In this document: positions 25,356 to 33,091 of the stretch, one piece after another | Layout: each line of letters begins with the position of its first letter | Position numbering within the stretch: position 1 is the stretch's first letter | Source: Caulobacter sp. RHG1 | GTDB taxonomy: Bacteria > Pseudomonadota > Alphaproteobacteria > Caulobacterales > Caulobacteraceae | Reading direction: 5' to 3' | Assembly (NCBI RefSeq): GCF_013181195.1 | Contig: NZ_SMZP01000001.1 | Span: 310,001 to 374,000 of the forward strand | DNA: 64,000 nucleotides | The notes under the pieces: model-generated | Told to the model about the DNA's origin: nothing | Databases searched by the model: none | The model's input: only the letters and a program-made list of their open reading frames with translations | Translations under genes and position numbers: made by a program

Positions 25356-27335
25356 ATGTCCCTCCCTGCCCTCCACGCCGCGCTCGCGGCCGCCCTGCTC
25401 TCGCCTCTGGGGGCTCACGCGGCCGAACAGATCCCGGCCAGCACCGAGGTCGATGGGATCCAGATCACCGCCCGGAGCCTGGAGGAAACCCTGCCGCTGG
25501 AGCTGTCGCGCTACGGCAGCGACGTGGCGATCATCACCGCTCGGCAGGTCAAGGACGGCGGCTTCGTCGACACCGTCCAGGCCCTGCAGACCCTGACGCC
25601 CGGCCTCTACATCGCGCCCGGCGCGGGGCCGTTCAGCTATGTCGACCTGTCGCTGCAGGGCTCGCGCACCCAGGACGTGCTGTGGACCGTCGACGGGGTG
25701 CGGATCAACAACCGCCTCTACAACTCGACCACGCCGATCGACACCCTGCCCGCCAGCATGATCGAGCGGATCGAGGTGCTGAAGGGCGGCCAGGGGCTGT
25801 TCTACGGCACCCAGGCCGCGGCCGGCGTCATCAACGTCGTCACCCGCGCCTTCTCCGACACGACCGGCGGCGAGCTGACGATCGGCGGCGACACCAACGA
25901 CACCGTCCATGCCGACGGCTATCTGCGCGGCGCCCTGGGCCGCCACAAGTATGTGCTCTACGCCTCCAAGGACGAGAGCGACGGCATCACGCCTTATGAC
26001 GTGATCCAGCCCAGCGCCACCGACCGCAAGCGCGGCTTCGACGTCGTCACCCTGGGGGCCAAGTACGGCTTCGACTTCACCGACGACCTGCGCTTCACAG
26101 CCAGCTGGCAGCACACCAACGCCAAGCTGGACAACCTGTCGCCGCGCCTGGTGCGCACCAGCTACAACGACCGCGACGAAGAGATCGTCAGCGCCCGCCT
26201 CGACTACACCCCCAGCAACCAAGCTCAGTTCTTCCTGAAGGGCTATTTCCACGACTGGGACACGACCTACGAGAGCGTCCAGAACGGCGCGTCCGGCCCG
26301 GTCGTCGTCTATCCGGCCGGCACCTACTGGGGCTATCAGGACTACGGCGTCAGCGCCCAGGCCAAGCTGCGTCCGCACAAGGGGCTGGAGTATCAGCTCG
26401 GCTACGACTTCCAGAACTTCAAGGGCCGCGACGAGGTCCTGCTGATCGACGGCAAGACCGAGACCGTCCACGCCCTGATCGCCCAGGTGCGCACGACGGA
26501 AGATCTGATCCAGAACGGCGCCCTGACCTTCGGCGTGCGCTACAACCACGGTCAGGGATCGGACACCACGATCTGGACGCTCAGCGGTCGCTACAACCTG
26601 ACGCCTCAGCTCTATGTCGAAGGCGTCGGAGGGACCTCGTTCCTGCTGCCCGACGCCGAGCAACTGTTCGGCGTCGACCCCTGCTGCGCGCGCGGCAATC
26701 CTGACCTGAAGGCCGAGAAGAGCCGCAACATCAATCTGGCCATCGGTGGCGATCTGGCCGCCGCGCGCGTCGGCTGGAAGCTGACCGGCTTCTCCCGCCG
26801 GATCGACAACCTGATCGCCGACGACTACGCCAACCCGGCCTATCCGGACGGCATCTACGTCAATGTCGACGGCACGGTGCGCGTGGATGGCGCCGAGGCC
26901 GCCGCCCAGGCCGACCTGGGTGCGGGCTTCGCCCTCAACGCCAGCTACACCTACACCCAGTCGCGCAACGCCGGCGCCAGCCTGCAGCGCGACCGCACCC
27001 CGCGCGACTTCGCCAAGGCGTCGCTGTCCTACGCCCCGGCCGGCAAGCCCTATGGCGCGGATCTGTCGGTCAACTGGACCGGCGACATCTGGCAAACTGT
27101 GTCGGGCTTTGGCCGCATCAACTATGGCGGCTTCGTCGTCGCCGACATCGCCGCACACGTGTTCCTGGACGCTGAGCGACACCACCGCCTGGGCCTGCGG
27201 GTGCAGAACCTGTTCGACGAGAACTACGCCGCGCGTCTGGGCTCGGCCCCGAAGGACGGCTCGACCAGCCGTTTCCTGTACCGGAACCTGGGCGTGCCGC
27301 GCACGGCCCATGTCCGCTACAGCTACGCGTTCTGA
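25356..27335 (+). CDS. TonB-dependent receptor (siderophore/metal-chelate type)
   Basis: 659 residues from the ATG at 25356 (GAGAAG upstream), beginning with a signal peptide (LPALHAALAAALLSPLGAHA). The plug has SMIERIEVLKGGQGLFYGTQAAAGVINVV; the barrel ends VRYSYAF. The length (~660) and compact plug resemble BtuB/Fhu-like receptors. It is followed after 13 bases by a PepSY transmembrane protein, a pairing commonly seen for iron-siderophore uptake with reductive release. The 199-base gap before it shows no gene and no recognised Fur box. Confidence 0.88.
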   Translation: MSLPALHAALAAALLSPLGAHAAEQIPASTEVDGIQITARSLEETLPLELSRYGSDVAIITARQVKDGGFVDTVQALQTLTPGLYIAPGAGPFSYVDLSLQGSRTQDVLWTVDGVRINNRLYNSTTPIDTLPASMIERIEVLKGGQGLFYGTQAAAGVINVVTRAFSDTTGGELTIGGDTNDTVHADGYLRGALGRHKYVLYASKDESDGITPYDVIQPSATDRKRGFDVVTLGAKYGFDFTDDLRFTASWQHTNAKLDNLSPRLVRTSYNDRDEEIVSARLDYTPSNQAQFFLKGYFHDWDTTYESVQNGASGPVVVYPAGTYWGYQDYGVSAQAKLRPHKGLEYQLGYDFQNFKGRDEVLLIDGKTETVHALIAQVRTTEDLIQNGALTFGVRYNHGQGSDTTIWTLSGRYNLTPQLYVEGVGGTSFLLPDAEQLFGVDPCCARGNPDLKAEKSRNINLAIGGDLAAARVGWKLTGFSRRIDNLIADDYANPAYPDGIYVNVDGTVRVDGAEAAAQADLGAGFALNASYTYTQSRNAGASLQRDRTPRDFAKASLSYAPAGKPYGADLSVNWTGDIWQTVSGFGRINYGGFVVADIAAHVFLDAERHHRLGLRVQNLFDENYAARLGSAPKDGSTSRFLYRNLGVPRTAHVRYSYAF

Positions 27336-27348
27336 CGGGTTGCCTGCA

Positions 27349-28857
27349 ATGATTGGGGCGACGCTCACCTGGCGCGCGGCCTGGAAGGCTGGCAAGCGCT
27401 GGCTCTACATCGTCCATCGCTGGCTGGGCGTCGCCGCCTGCCTGCTGTTCGTGCTGTGGTTCGTCTCGGGCGTGACCATGATGTACGTGCGCTTCCCGCG
27501 CCTGCAGGAGGCCGAGCGGGTCGCCCACAGCGCGCCGATCGACTGGGCCAGGGTGCGGCTCGATCCGCAGGCGGCGATCCGGATGGCCGGCGCGAAAGCC
27601 TTCCCAGCCGACCTGACCCTGGCGATGTGGGGAGACGAGCCGGTGTACCGGCTGATAGAAGGCCGCAAGCGCCTTGGCGTCTCGGCTGTCGATGGCCGCG
27701 TGATCGGCCAGGTGAGCGTCAAACAGGCCAGCAGCGTGGTCGCCGCGGCCTGGCCGGACACCTCGCCCCGCTTCCTGCGCACGTTGCGCCGCGACCAGTG
27801 GACCGTGGCTCAGGCCTTTGACGCCGCGCGACCGCTGCACCTGTTCGCGCTGGACGACCCGGCCGGGACCCAGATCTATGTTGGGGCGAAGGGTGGCGAG
27901 ATCGTGCTCGACACCAACCGCACCGAGCGGTTCTGGAACTGGCTGGGCGCGGTGCCGCACTGGCTCTACTTCACCGCTCTGCGGGATATGCCCGGCGTCT
28001 GGACCCAGGTGGTGCTGTGGACCTCGGGCCTGGCCATGGTCAGCGCCGTCACCGGCATCTGGATCGGCCTGCTGCGCGTGCGGATCAAGCGCCGCTACGC
28101 CGGCGGCCGGATGTCGCCCTACCGCGGCTGGATGACCTGGCACCATCTGGCCGGCCTGGTCGGCGGCCTGTTCGTCCTGACCTGGGTGTTCAGCGGCTGG
28201 ATGTCGATGGGTCCCAACGGCTGGGGCGGACCGGGCGAAGCGGTCCTGCGTGGCCGCAAGCAATGGATGGCCGCGTCCCAGGCGGCCTATCCTCTCGACA
28301 GCACGGGCTTGAGGGACCGATCCGCCGATCGACTGGCGCGCTTCTATTGGCTGGGGGAACGGCCGCTGATGCTGGTCGACACCGGACAGGCCAAGGCGGT
28401 GCTCGACCCCGTCAACGGCCGCCCCGTCCGCTTCACCGACGACGAACTCTTCGCCCGCGCCGCCGACCTCGTTCCCGGAGCCCGCCTCATCAGAGGTGAT
28501 CGCCTGATCCAGGACGACGCCTACTGGTACGCCCATCACGATCCCGCACCGCTGCCGGTGCTGCGCGCCGCCTTCGACGATCCTGAACGCAGCTGGTTCT
28601 ACATCGACCCGACAACCGGTCGCATGGTGGGCGTGGCTGATCGGTCTCTGCGCCTGTACCGCTGGACCTTCTCGGCCCTGCACAGCCTGGATTTCAAGTT
28701 CCTGCTGGCGAACCGACCGGTGTGGGACATCGTGGTCTGGCTGCTCAGCGCGCTGGGCCTGATCATTTCGATCAGCGGCGTGGTGATCGGCTGGCGGCGG
28801 ATCAAGACCGATATCGCTGCCTTCAGCGCCCAAACTCGGCGTCGTAGCCGCCGCTGA
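27349..28857 (+). CDS. PepSY-associated transmembrane protein (probable metal-chelate reductase)
   Basis: 502 residues from the ATG at 27349; a longer frame from 26863 only overlaps the receptor gene. Membrane segments are at about residues 25-45 (YIVHRWLGVAACLLFVLWFV), 215-240, 265-290 and near the C-terminus (IVVWLLSALGLIISISGVVI). PepSY-type motifs include HRWLG, TWHHLAGLVGGLFVLTWVFS and SALHSLDFKF, with His residues placed as possible haem ligands. Such proteins next to TonB receptors are thought to reduce ferric chelates at the inner membrane. It is cotranscribed with the receptor. Confidence 0.85.
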   Translation: MIGATLTWRAAWKAGKRWLYIVHRWLGVAACLLFVLWFVSGVTMMYVRFPRLQEAERVAHSAPIDWARVRLDPQAAIRMAGAKAFPADLTLAMWGDEPVYRLIEGRKRLGVSAVDGRVIGQVSVKQASSVVAAAWPDTSPRFLRTLRRDQWTVAQAFDAARPLHLFALDDPAGTQIYVGAKGGEIVLDTNRTERFWNWLGAVPHWLYFTALRDMPGVWTQVVLWTSGLAMVSAVTGIWIGLLRVRIKRRYAGGRMSPYRGWMTWHHLAGLVGGLFVLTWVFSGWMSMGPNGWGGPGEAVLRGRKQWMAASQAAYPLDSTGLRDRSADRLARFYWLGERPLMLVDTGQAKAVLDPVNGRPVRFTDDELFARAADLVPGARLIRGDRLIQDDAYWYAHHDPAPLPVLRAAFDDPERSWFYIDPTTGRMVGVADRSLRLYRWTFSALHSLDFKFLLANRPVWDIVVWLLSALGLIISISGVVIGWRRIKTDIAAFSAQTRRRSRR

Positions 28858-28868
28858 CCAGCAGCGGC
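28850..28868. terminator. Small hairpin between convergent genes
   Basis: GCCGCTG and CAGCGGC pair around a five-base loop across the stop of the PepSY gene, just before the leftward phnX stop (28876). It has no T-run and is short, so a terminator role is tentative. Confidence 0.35.
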
Positions 28869-28875
28869 TAGTCGG

Positions 28876-29685
28876 CTAGGGCCGCTCGCCGCGCGTGATC
28901 CGGCTTTCGATCTCGGCCAGCACCGGCGCGAGGTCGGCGACGCTTTCGATCACGTAGTGAGCCCCCGCCTCGCGCAGCGCCCTGGCGGCCGTTTCGACGC
29001 GCTCGGCGCGCTCGGCAGGGGGCAGGCCCGCCAAGGCTTCCGGCGCCAGGCCGACGCCATTGCCCGACGCCGAGAGCCCCACGGTCCAGGCGCCGACTTC
29101 CAGCCCCTCCCCGATCCCGACGGCCGCGTCGTCGACCTTGACGCAAGCGCGCGCCGGCCACGCGCCCAGCTCGACCAGGGCCTTCCACATCATCAGGGGC
29201 GATGGTCGGCCCGCCACCGTCTCGCCGGCGCAGACCACCGCATCGGGCGCATAGCCCTGATCGGCCGCCAGCGGCAGGATGTCGGCCATCATCGGCCGGG
29301 TGTAGCCCGTGGTGGAGCCGATCTTCACACCCCGCGCCCGCAGGTCGGCGACCAGCTCTGCCGCGCCCGGGATCAGTTGGGCGCAATCGCGGGCGGCCGC
29401 GCGCATCTTCGGCTCGACGGCGTCGTGCAGACGGTCGACATCGGCCTCGGTCGACGCCGTCCCCATCTTCGCCTGCCAGAGGGCGGCGATGCGCGGCAAG
29501 GCCAGCAAGGCGCGCACGTGGTCGCGCTTGGCTCGCCCCATGTCGATGCGCGCCTCTGCCTGGGTGATCGCGATCCCGGCCTCAGCGAAGGCTTCCAGCA
29601 GGGCCACGACCGGCGCGCGCGAGCCGAAGTCGATCGTCGTGCCAGCCCAGTCGAAGACGACGGCCTGGATAGGGCTGTTGGTCAT
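28876..29685 (-). CDS. phnX: Phosphonoacetaldehyde hydrolase (phosphonatase)
   Basis: 269 residues, HAD superfamily. It cleaves the C-P bond of phosphonoacetaldehyde to acetaldehyde and phosphate. The nucleophile motif is FDWAGT with Asp12. The Schiff-base lysine that distinguishes phosphonatase from other HAD enzymes is present at the canonical position, Lys53 (MGRAKRDH). Further HAD motifs are IGSTTGYTRPMM (motif 2) and VKVDDAAVGIGEG (motif 4). Length matches the family. The start overlaps the stop of the FAD oxidoreductase gene (ATGA), so phosphonoacetaldehyde made by that enzyme can be consumed at once. No phnW (aminoethylphosphonate transaminase) is in the window. Confidence 0.95.
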   Translation of the reverse strand: MTNSPIQAVVFDWAGTTIDFGSRAPVVALLEAFAEAGIAITQAEARIDMGRAKRDHVRALLALPRIAALWQAKMGTASTEADVDRLHDAVEPKMRAAARDCAQLIPGAAELVADLRARGVKIGSTTGYTRPMMADILPLAADQGYAPDAVVCAGETVAGRPSPLMMWKALVELGAWPARACVKVDDAAVGIGEGLEVGAWTVGLSASGNGVGLAPEALAGLPPAERAERVETAARALREAGAHYVIESVADLAPVLAEIESRITRGERP

Positions 29686-30803
29686 GCTGCGTCTCCCAGA
29701 AGGTCGGCGATCACCTCTTCGGCCAGGCCGAACGCGGTCGAGGCGCCGGTGCCGCCGGTCACGGTGACCAGGCGCACGTTCGGCATGGGGGCCTCGACAA
29801 GGCTGTGCCCGCGAGCCGAGGCATAGGTGCCGGTCCAGCGCTCAAGCACGGGCGGCGGCGCCTGGCCGAACACCTGGGCGAACTCGTCCAGGATCAGAGC
29901 GTCGACGTCGTCTCGGGCGAAGGGATCGGGGGTGGCGGCATAGTGGTGGCTGTCGCCGACCACCAGCGAGCCATCGGCGCTCTGCGCCACGATCAGATGG
30001 ACGCCATGCTCCAGATGGGCGGCCTGCTCGGCCTGCAGGCGCGCCAGCAGCGGCGCGGCCTGCGGCAGGTCGGCATAGCCCTCGTAGCGGATCAAACCGA
30101 GGTCCGACATCACCGGCGCGGGCAGGCGCCAACCCGGAGCGGCCAGGCGCAGCATCTGCAGCTTGCAACGGGTGACCTCACCGCGAACGAAGCTGTCTGG
30201 AAACAGGGTGACGAGATCGTCGCCAGGGCAGACCACGATGCTCTCGGCGCGGATGTCGCCGATCAAGGTCTCCAGCCGGCCGCTCTCCACGCCCCGCACG
30301 GCCACGCCGCGCAGGAAGGTCACGCCGTGGGCGGCCTCCAGCCAGGCGGCCAGGCGTGGGATGGCGGTGCGGGACTCCACGCGAAGGTCCACTGTGCTGG
30401 TCAGGGCGCCCAGCACGCCGCGCCGCCCGGGCAGCCGCTCGCCAAGGTCGCCGGCGCCGCGCCAGGCGCAACCCTCGGCCATCTCGGTCTCCAGGAAAGC
30501 CTCCAGCACGGCCTGCGCCTCTGGCCGGCGGGCCACCATGGTCAGGCCGCGCTGCAGCACCGCGATGCCGGCCGGCCCCGCGACCTCGTCCCAGACCTGA
30601 GCCGAGCGCCGCGCGCGCCGCCAGACCTGACCGCGGGCCTGGCCGGTGACGGTCACGAAGCCGAAGTTGCGGACCGAGGCGCCATTGGCCTGGGCGTCGC
30701 GGTCGACGACCACCACGCGCTTGCCCAGGCGGGCGGCGGCCAGGGCATGGGCCAGGCCGACGATGCCGGCCCCGACCACCGCGAGATCGAAGGACTGCTG
30801 CAA
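29682..30803 (-). CDS. FAD-dependent oxidoreductase of phosphonate operons (TIGR03364/Pbf type)
   Basis: 373 residues, apparently from a TTG at 30803 (no in-frame ATG nearby). The N-terminal dinucleotide-binding motif is VVGAGIVGLAHALAAARLG with VVVVDRD; RNFGFV follows near residue 46. The C-terminus VTVTGGTGASTAFGLAEEV is a DAO-family FAD-binding end. This is the glycine-oxidase-like family recurrent in phosphonate operons. Characterised members (PbfC/PbfD) oxidise aminoethylphosphonate or its N-methyl form to phosphonoacetaldehyde. Here it is coupled to phnX (4-base overlap) and lies 12 bases downstream of the transporter. Without phnW it is the likely source of phosphonoacetaldehyde; which amine it prefers cannot be read. 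Confidence 0.85.
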   Translation of the reverse strand: MQQSFDLAVVGAGIVGLAHALAAARLGKRVVVVDRDAQANGASVRNFGFVTVTGQARGQVWRRARRSAQVWDEVAGPAGIAVLQRGLTMVARRPEAQAVLEAFLETEMAEGCAWRGAGDLGERLPGRRGVLGALTSTVDLRVESRTAIPRLAAWLEAAHGVTFLRGVAVRGVESGRLETLIGDIRAESIVVCPGDDLVTLFPDSFVRGEVTRCKLQMLRLAAPGWRLPAPVMSDLGLIRYEGYADLPQAAPLLARLQAEQAAHLEHGVHLIVAQSADGSLVVGDSHHYAATPDPFARDDVDALILDEFAQVFGQAPPPVLERWTGTYASARGHSLVEAPMPNVRLVTVTGGTGASTAFGLAEEVIADLLGDAA

Positions 30804-30815
30804 GATGATGTTCGC

Positions 30816-32144
30816 CTAGCGCTCGAGAATGGGATCCACAGCAGACACGACGGCTTCTCGCCTGTCGCCAGCGCTCTCGCGGCGGCGCAGGAAATAGGCG
30901 CCGGCCAGGACGGTGCAGACGGCGCCGACGATGCTGGTGGCGTAGGCGCTGGCCATGAAGAAGCCCAGCCAGTCCAGGTCGACCATCGCGAAGTTGCGCC
31001 AGACCAGAAGCGCGACGCTGCCCAGATAGCCCGAGGCGTCCGCGACATAGATCAGGAAGCCCGCCGTGCCGACCCGGCCGCTGAAGGCGATCATCCGGTC
31101 GAACAGCATGGCGTTGAACGGCGTGTAGGCCATGTAGAGACCCGCACCGGTCAGGATCATCCAGACCAGGGGCGACAACAGATGAGCCTGGAAGGCCAGG
31201 GTCGCGGCGCCCAGCACCAGGAAGCCGGCCAGGATCACGCCGTGGGTCACCATCAGCGCTCGCAGGTTGTCGCGCACCAGCATCACCGCCCCCATCACCG
31301 CCAGGGAGACCGCGGCGACCGGCAGCTCGCTGGCGGTGAACACGCCCGAGGCCTCGCCAAAGCCTAGCGCGGTCCAGATCTCGGCGGCGAAGTTGTCGCG
31401 GAAATCGCGCAGGGCCGTCAGCAGGACATAGGACAGCACCAGCAGCGCCACGCCCGGCGCATAGGCGGCCAGGAAAGCGCGGCGCTGGGCCAGGTCCATC
31501 GGCTGGCGGCGCACGCGAGCGGCCTCGTCGGCGGCGTTGGGCGGCGGCAGCTGCATCAGGGCCCAGACCGAGACGGCCAGCAGCGGCATGAAGATCGCGC
31601 CCGTGGCGGCGGGCATCCAGAACGGCGAGACGTCCAAGTCGACCATCAGCCACTTGCCGACCGATTTGACCACGCCCGACGACAGGATGAAGCTGGCGCA
31701 CAGGATCGCGCCCAGAACTTCCGACGTGCGGCGGCCTTCCATGAAGCCGAACACCAGGCCCCAGATCATGCCCAGCGGCAGGCCGTTCAGGAATAGGGCC
31801 GCGATGTTCCAGGGCGCGGGAACCACCGCAAAGGCCAGCAGGGCCAGCCACGACACGCCGATCAGCCCCAGGATCGCCGCGCCGCGCTGCCCGGGGGCGA
31901 CCTCGGAGATCACCTTGACCCCGATCAACTTGGAAATGGCGTAGCCGGCCACCTGGGCCACCACGAGGGCGATCTTGTAGTCGACCGCGAAGCTCCAGCC
32001 CTCGACCGCGCCGAAGGTCGCCGCCGCGAACGGCTTGCGAAAGGCGTACATCGAGAAATAGGCGCAGAAGCCAGCCAGGCCGGCGAACAGGGTGAACACC
32101 AGCGGGTTGGCGCGTTCCAGCCAGCGCCGAGGACCTGCAGTCAT
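30816..32144 (-). CDS. DUF5690-family membrane transporter (MFS-like)
   Basis: 442 residues, about 12 membrane segments, with MYAFRKPFAAATFG near residue 28 and GLPLGMIWGLVFGFMEGRRTSE near 120, which resemble organophosphate/phosphonate-type major-facilitator carriers. The C-terminal half has TPFNAMLFDRMIAFSGRVGTAGFLIYVADASGYLGS. I recognise it as a DUF5690 protein, a family seen in 2-aminoethylphosphonate operons and presumed to import the phosphonate. It is the first gene of the transporter-oxidoreductase-phnX operon, with a GntR-type palindrome 24-39 bases before its start. Confidence 0.82.
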   Translation of the reverse strand: MTAGPRRWLERANPLVFTLFAGLAGFCAYFSMYAFRKPFAAATFGAVEGWSFAVDYKIALVVAQVAGYAISKLIGVKVISEVAPGQRGAAILGLIGVSWLALLAFAVVPAPWNIAALFLNGLPLGMIWGLVFGFMEGRRTSEVLGAILCASFILSSGVVKSVGKWLMVDLDVSPFWMPAATGAIFMPLLAVSVWALMQLPPPNAADEAARVRRQPMDLAQRRAFLAAYAPGVALLVLSYVLLTALRDFRDNFAAEIWTALGFGEASGVFTASELPVAAVSLAVMGAVMLVRDNLRALMVTHGVILAGFLVLGAATLAFQAHLLSPLVWMILTGAGLYMAYTPFNAMLFDRMIAFSGRVGTAGFLIYVADASGYLGSVALLVWRNFAMVDLDWLGFFMASAYATSIVGAVCTVLAGAYFLRRRESAGDRREAVVSAVDPILER

Positions 32145-32167
32145 GGGAACGCCCCTCCGTAAGGGGC

Positions 32168-32183
32168 TTTGGACTATACCAAA
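32168..32183. promoter_or_regulatory. GntR-type operator before the phosphonate transporter operon
   Basis: TTTGGACTATACCAAA, one mismatch from the perfect palindrome at 33056. It sits between the end of the GntR gene (32215) and the transporter start (32144), where bound repressor would overlap the promoter or leader. Confidence 0.8.
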
Positions 32184-32214
32184 CGCATGGCGTTTCGATG
32201 ACGGTCCGAACGGC

Positions 32215-32934
32215 CTAGCGCACGCGGATGTCGACGCTGACCTTGAGGGAGTCGTGACGCCAGTACTCGCGGTCGAACTCCACCACCCGCCCCTGAGCGT
32301 TGTAGCAGGTGCGCTCGACGCTGAGGCCCGGCAGGCCCGACTTGATGCGCAGGTCCTCGGCCTCCTGGCCCAGCAGCGCGCAAGGGCGCATGTCGACCTT
32401 GTTGCGCGCGACGCCGATGCCGTAGTCGGTCTTCAGCACGCTGGTCAGAGACCCGTCCAGGTCGTGATCGATCAGACCGGGCGCCAGCGAGGCGTCGACG
32501 ACGATGCTCTCGATCAGCACGGCCCGGTCGTCGATCGAGCGCCGGCGGCGGATCCAGTACAGCGGCGCGCCGATCGGCCGCGAGAAGATCTGGGCCATCA
32601 TGGCGTCGCAGACGATCTCTGTCTTGCTCAGGGTCTCGGTCAGCGGCCGCCGCCCCTGGGCCTCGACATACGACATGAAGCCTTCCCAGCGGGTCGGGTC
32701 GTAGACCACCGGCGGCGGCGACACGTACCAGCCGCTGCGGTCCTTGCGGTAGATGACGCCCTCGACCTCCAGCTGGAACAGCGCCTCGCGGACGGTGCCG
32801 CGGGCGACCCCGCCCTCGACCTGAAGCTGGCGCTCGGACGGCAGGCGCTCGCCGGGCTTGAGCTCGCCGCCGGCGATGCGGGCGGCGATGTCGTCGCGCA
32901 CGCCCAGATACTGGAGACTCTCGGACTGCTGCAT
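32215..32934 (-). CDS. GntR-family transcriptional regulator with UTRA domain (HutC subfamily)
   Basis: 239 residues. Residues 8-75 are a GntR winged helix (VRDDIAARIAGGELKPGERL, PSERQLQVEGGVARGTVREAL, LEVEGVIYRKDRSGWYVS). Residues 90-235 are a UTRA ligand-binding domain (YWIRRRRSIDDRAVLIESIV, LPGLSVERTCYNAQGRVVEFDREYWRHDSLKV). UTRA regulators of phosphonate operons usually sense the phosphonate or a breakdown product. It lies between the transporter operon and the divergent phospholipase C gene, with its presumed operators on both sides. The operator at 33056 is 122 bases before its own start, so autoregulation is possible. Confidence 0.92.
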   Translation of the reverse strand: MQQSESLQYLGVRDDIAARIAGGELKPGERLPSERQLQVEGGVARGTVREALFQLEVEGVIYRKDRSGWYVSPPPVVYDPTRWEGFMSYVEAQGRRPLTETLSKTEIVCDAMMAQIFSRPIGAPLYWIRRRRSIDDRAVLIESIVVDASLAPGLIDHDLDGSLTSVLKTDYGIGVARNKVDMRPCALLGQEAEDLRIKSGLPGLSVERTCYNAQGRVVEFDREYWRHDSLKVSVDIRVR

Positions 32935-33055
32935 GGGAGATCCGGCCAGCGGTCGAATCCCGCCAATGCGCGAGGATGGGAGGCCGCTTTCCCAGGGTCA
33001 AGGAACGGTTCGTCCGCTCAGGCCGTCACGAAAGTTTCGCCTGAACGCTCGTCAA

Positions 33056-33071
33056 TTTGGTCTATACCAAA
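33056..33071. promoter_or_regulatory. GntR-type operator before phospholipase C (perfect palindrome)
   Basis: TTTGGTCTATACCAAA: arms TTTGGT and ACCAAA are perfect inverted repeats around CTAT. It lies 21-36 bases before the phospholipase start (33092) and in the divergent region of the GntR gene. It is the best-conserved of five related sites in the 32-43 kb region. Confidence 0.85.
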
Positions 33072-33091
33072 AATCAAGACGGGAGATGACC